From: Candidatus Colinaster equi
GTDB taxonomy: Bacteria > Bacillota > Clostridia > Lachnospirales > Lachnospiraceae
Length of the DNA stretch: 47,359 nucleotides
Assembly: GCA_018064425.1 (NCBI GenBank)
Contig: JAGHVF010000055.1
Location: forward strand, 1-47,359
Reading direction: 5' to 3'
The notes under the pieces were generated by a model that saw nothing but the letters and a program-made list of their open reading frames with translations, had not been told where the DNA came from and ran no database searches. Positions 47,318 to 47,359 of this stretch are shown piece after piece; position 1 is the first letter of the stretch, and each line of letters begins with the position of its first letter. Both the position numbers and the translations under genes were made by a program.

Positions 47318-47359
47318 AACATACAGATAAATCTTAGTATTTAATTTGCGACAAAAAAG

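Noticed and set aside
1-47359. CRISPR array, tRNA, rRNA, toxin-antitoxin or phage-defence genes
   Set aside because: No regularly spaced repeats, RNA-gene signatures or recognisable defence proteins were found; every long plus-strand gene fits polysaccharide synthesis.

Overview
The window is one long surface-polysaccharide biosynthesis locus. About 37 genes, all on the plus strand, are packed almost end to end with many 4-50 bp overlaps. The DNA is AT-rich (about 37-50% GC in lines I counted by hand), most starts have an AGGAGG-type ribosome binding site, and TTG/GTG starts occur. There are no lipid A or Gram-negative export genes. Together with the mix of families this suggests a Firmicute, most likely a gut or rumen Lachnospiraceae (Butyrivibrio/Roseburia-like). 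That assignment is inference. I saw no rRNA, tRNA, CRISPR array, integrase or complete insertion sequence.

Region by region. 0-12.2 kb: a PglE-like sugar aminotransferase, two GT4 glycosyltransferases, a UDP-HexNAc/hexose 6-dehydrogenase, an AsnB-type amidotransferase, three multi-spanning GT-C-like proteins and an NDP-sugar SDR, closed by a strong terminator (12236-12265). 12.3-16 kb: a new transcript with a FemAB/GNAT-like acyltransferase, a DUF2334 deacetylase and a second AsnB. 16-23 kb: a membrane-anchored SGNH-like protein, then the assembly core: PglK-like ABC flippase, Wzy-like polymerase, polyprenyl-phosphate sugar-phosphate transferase and a second PglK-like ABC flippase. 23.1-27.4 kb: a sugar-precursor cassette of RfbF cytidylyltransferase, acetolactate-synthase-like ThDP enzyme and a two-domain DRE-TIM aldolase. 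27.4-30.8 kb: two glycosyltransferases and an acyltransferase-3. 30.8-38.8 kb: a clear sigma-A promoter, then GtrB-type and GT2 transferases surrounding an ATP-grasp ligase, a Gfo/Idh/MocA oxidoreductase and a complete DAHP synthase. 38.8-44.9 kb: an MBOAT O-acyltransferase broken at a run of eight G, another GT-C protein, a Wzx flippase, a DPM1-like GT2 and a second SGNH-like protein. 44.9-47.4 kb: a more AT-rich tail with a capsule-type GT-B protein and a truncated acyltransferase-3, ending at a hairpin that reads as a terminator for a minus-strand gene lying off the right edge.

How it fits together (inference). The sugar transferase loads the first sugar on undecaprenyl phosphate. The cytoplasmic GT4/GT2 enzymes extend it, ABC or Wzx flippases export it, and Wzy polymerises it. 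GtrB-type enzymes and GT-C proteins add side sugars outside the membrane, and MBOAT, AT3 and SGNH proteins add or remove acyl groups. The AsnB pair plus the nucleotide-sugar dehydrogenase suggest amidated uronic acids. The RfbF/ThDP/aldolase and ATP-grasp/Gfo-Idh/DAHP-synthase cassettes suggest rare, possibly undescribed residues.
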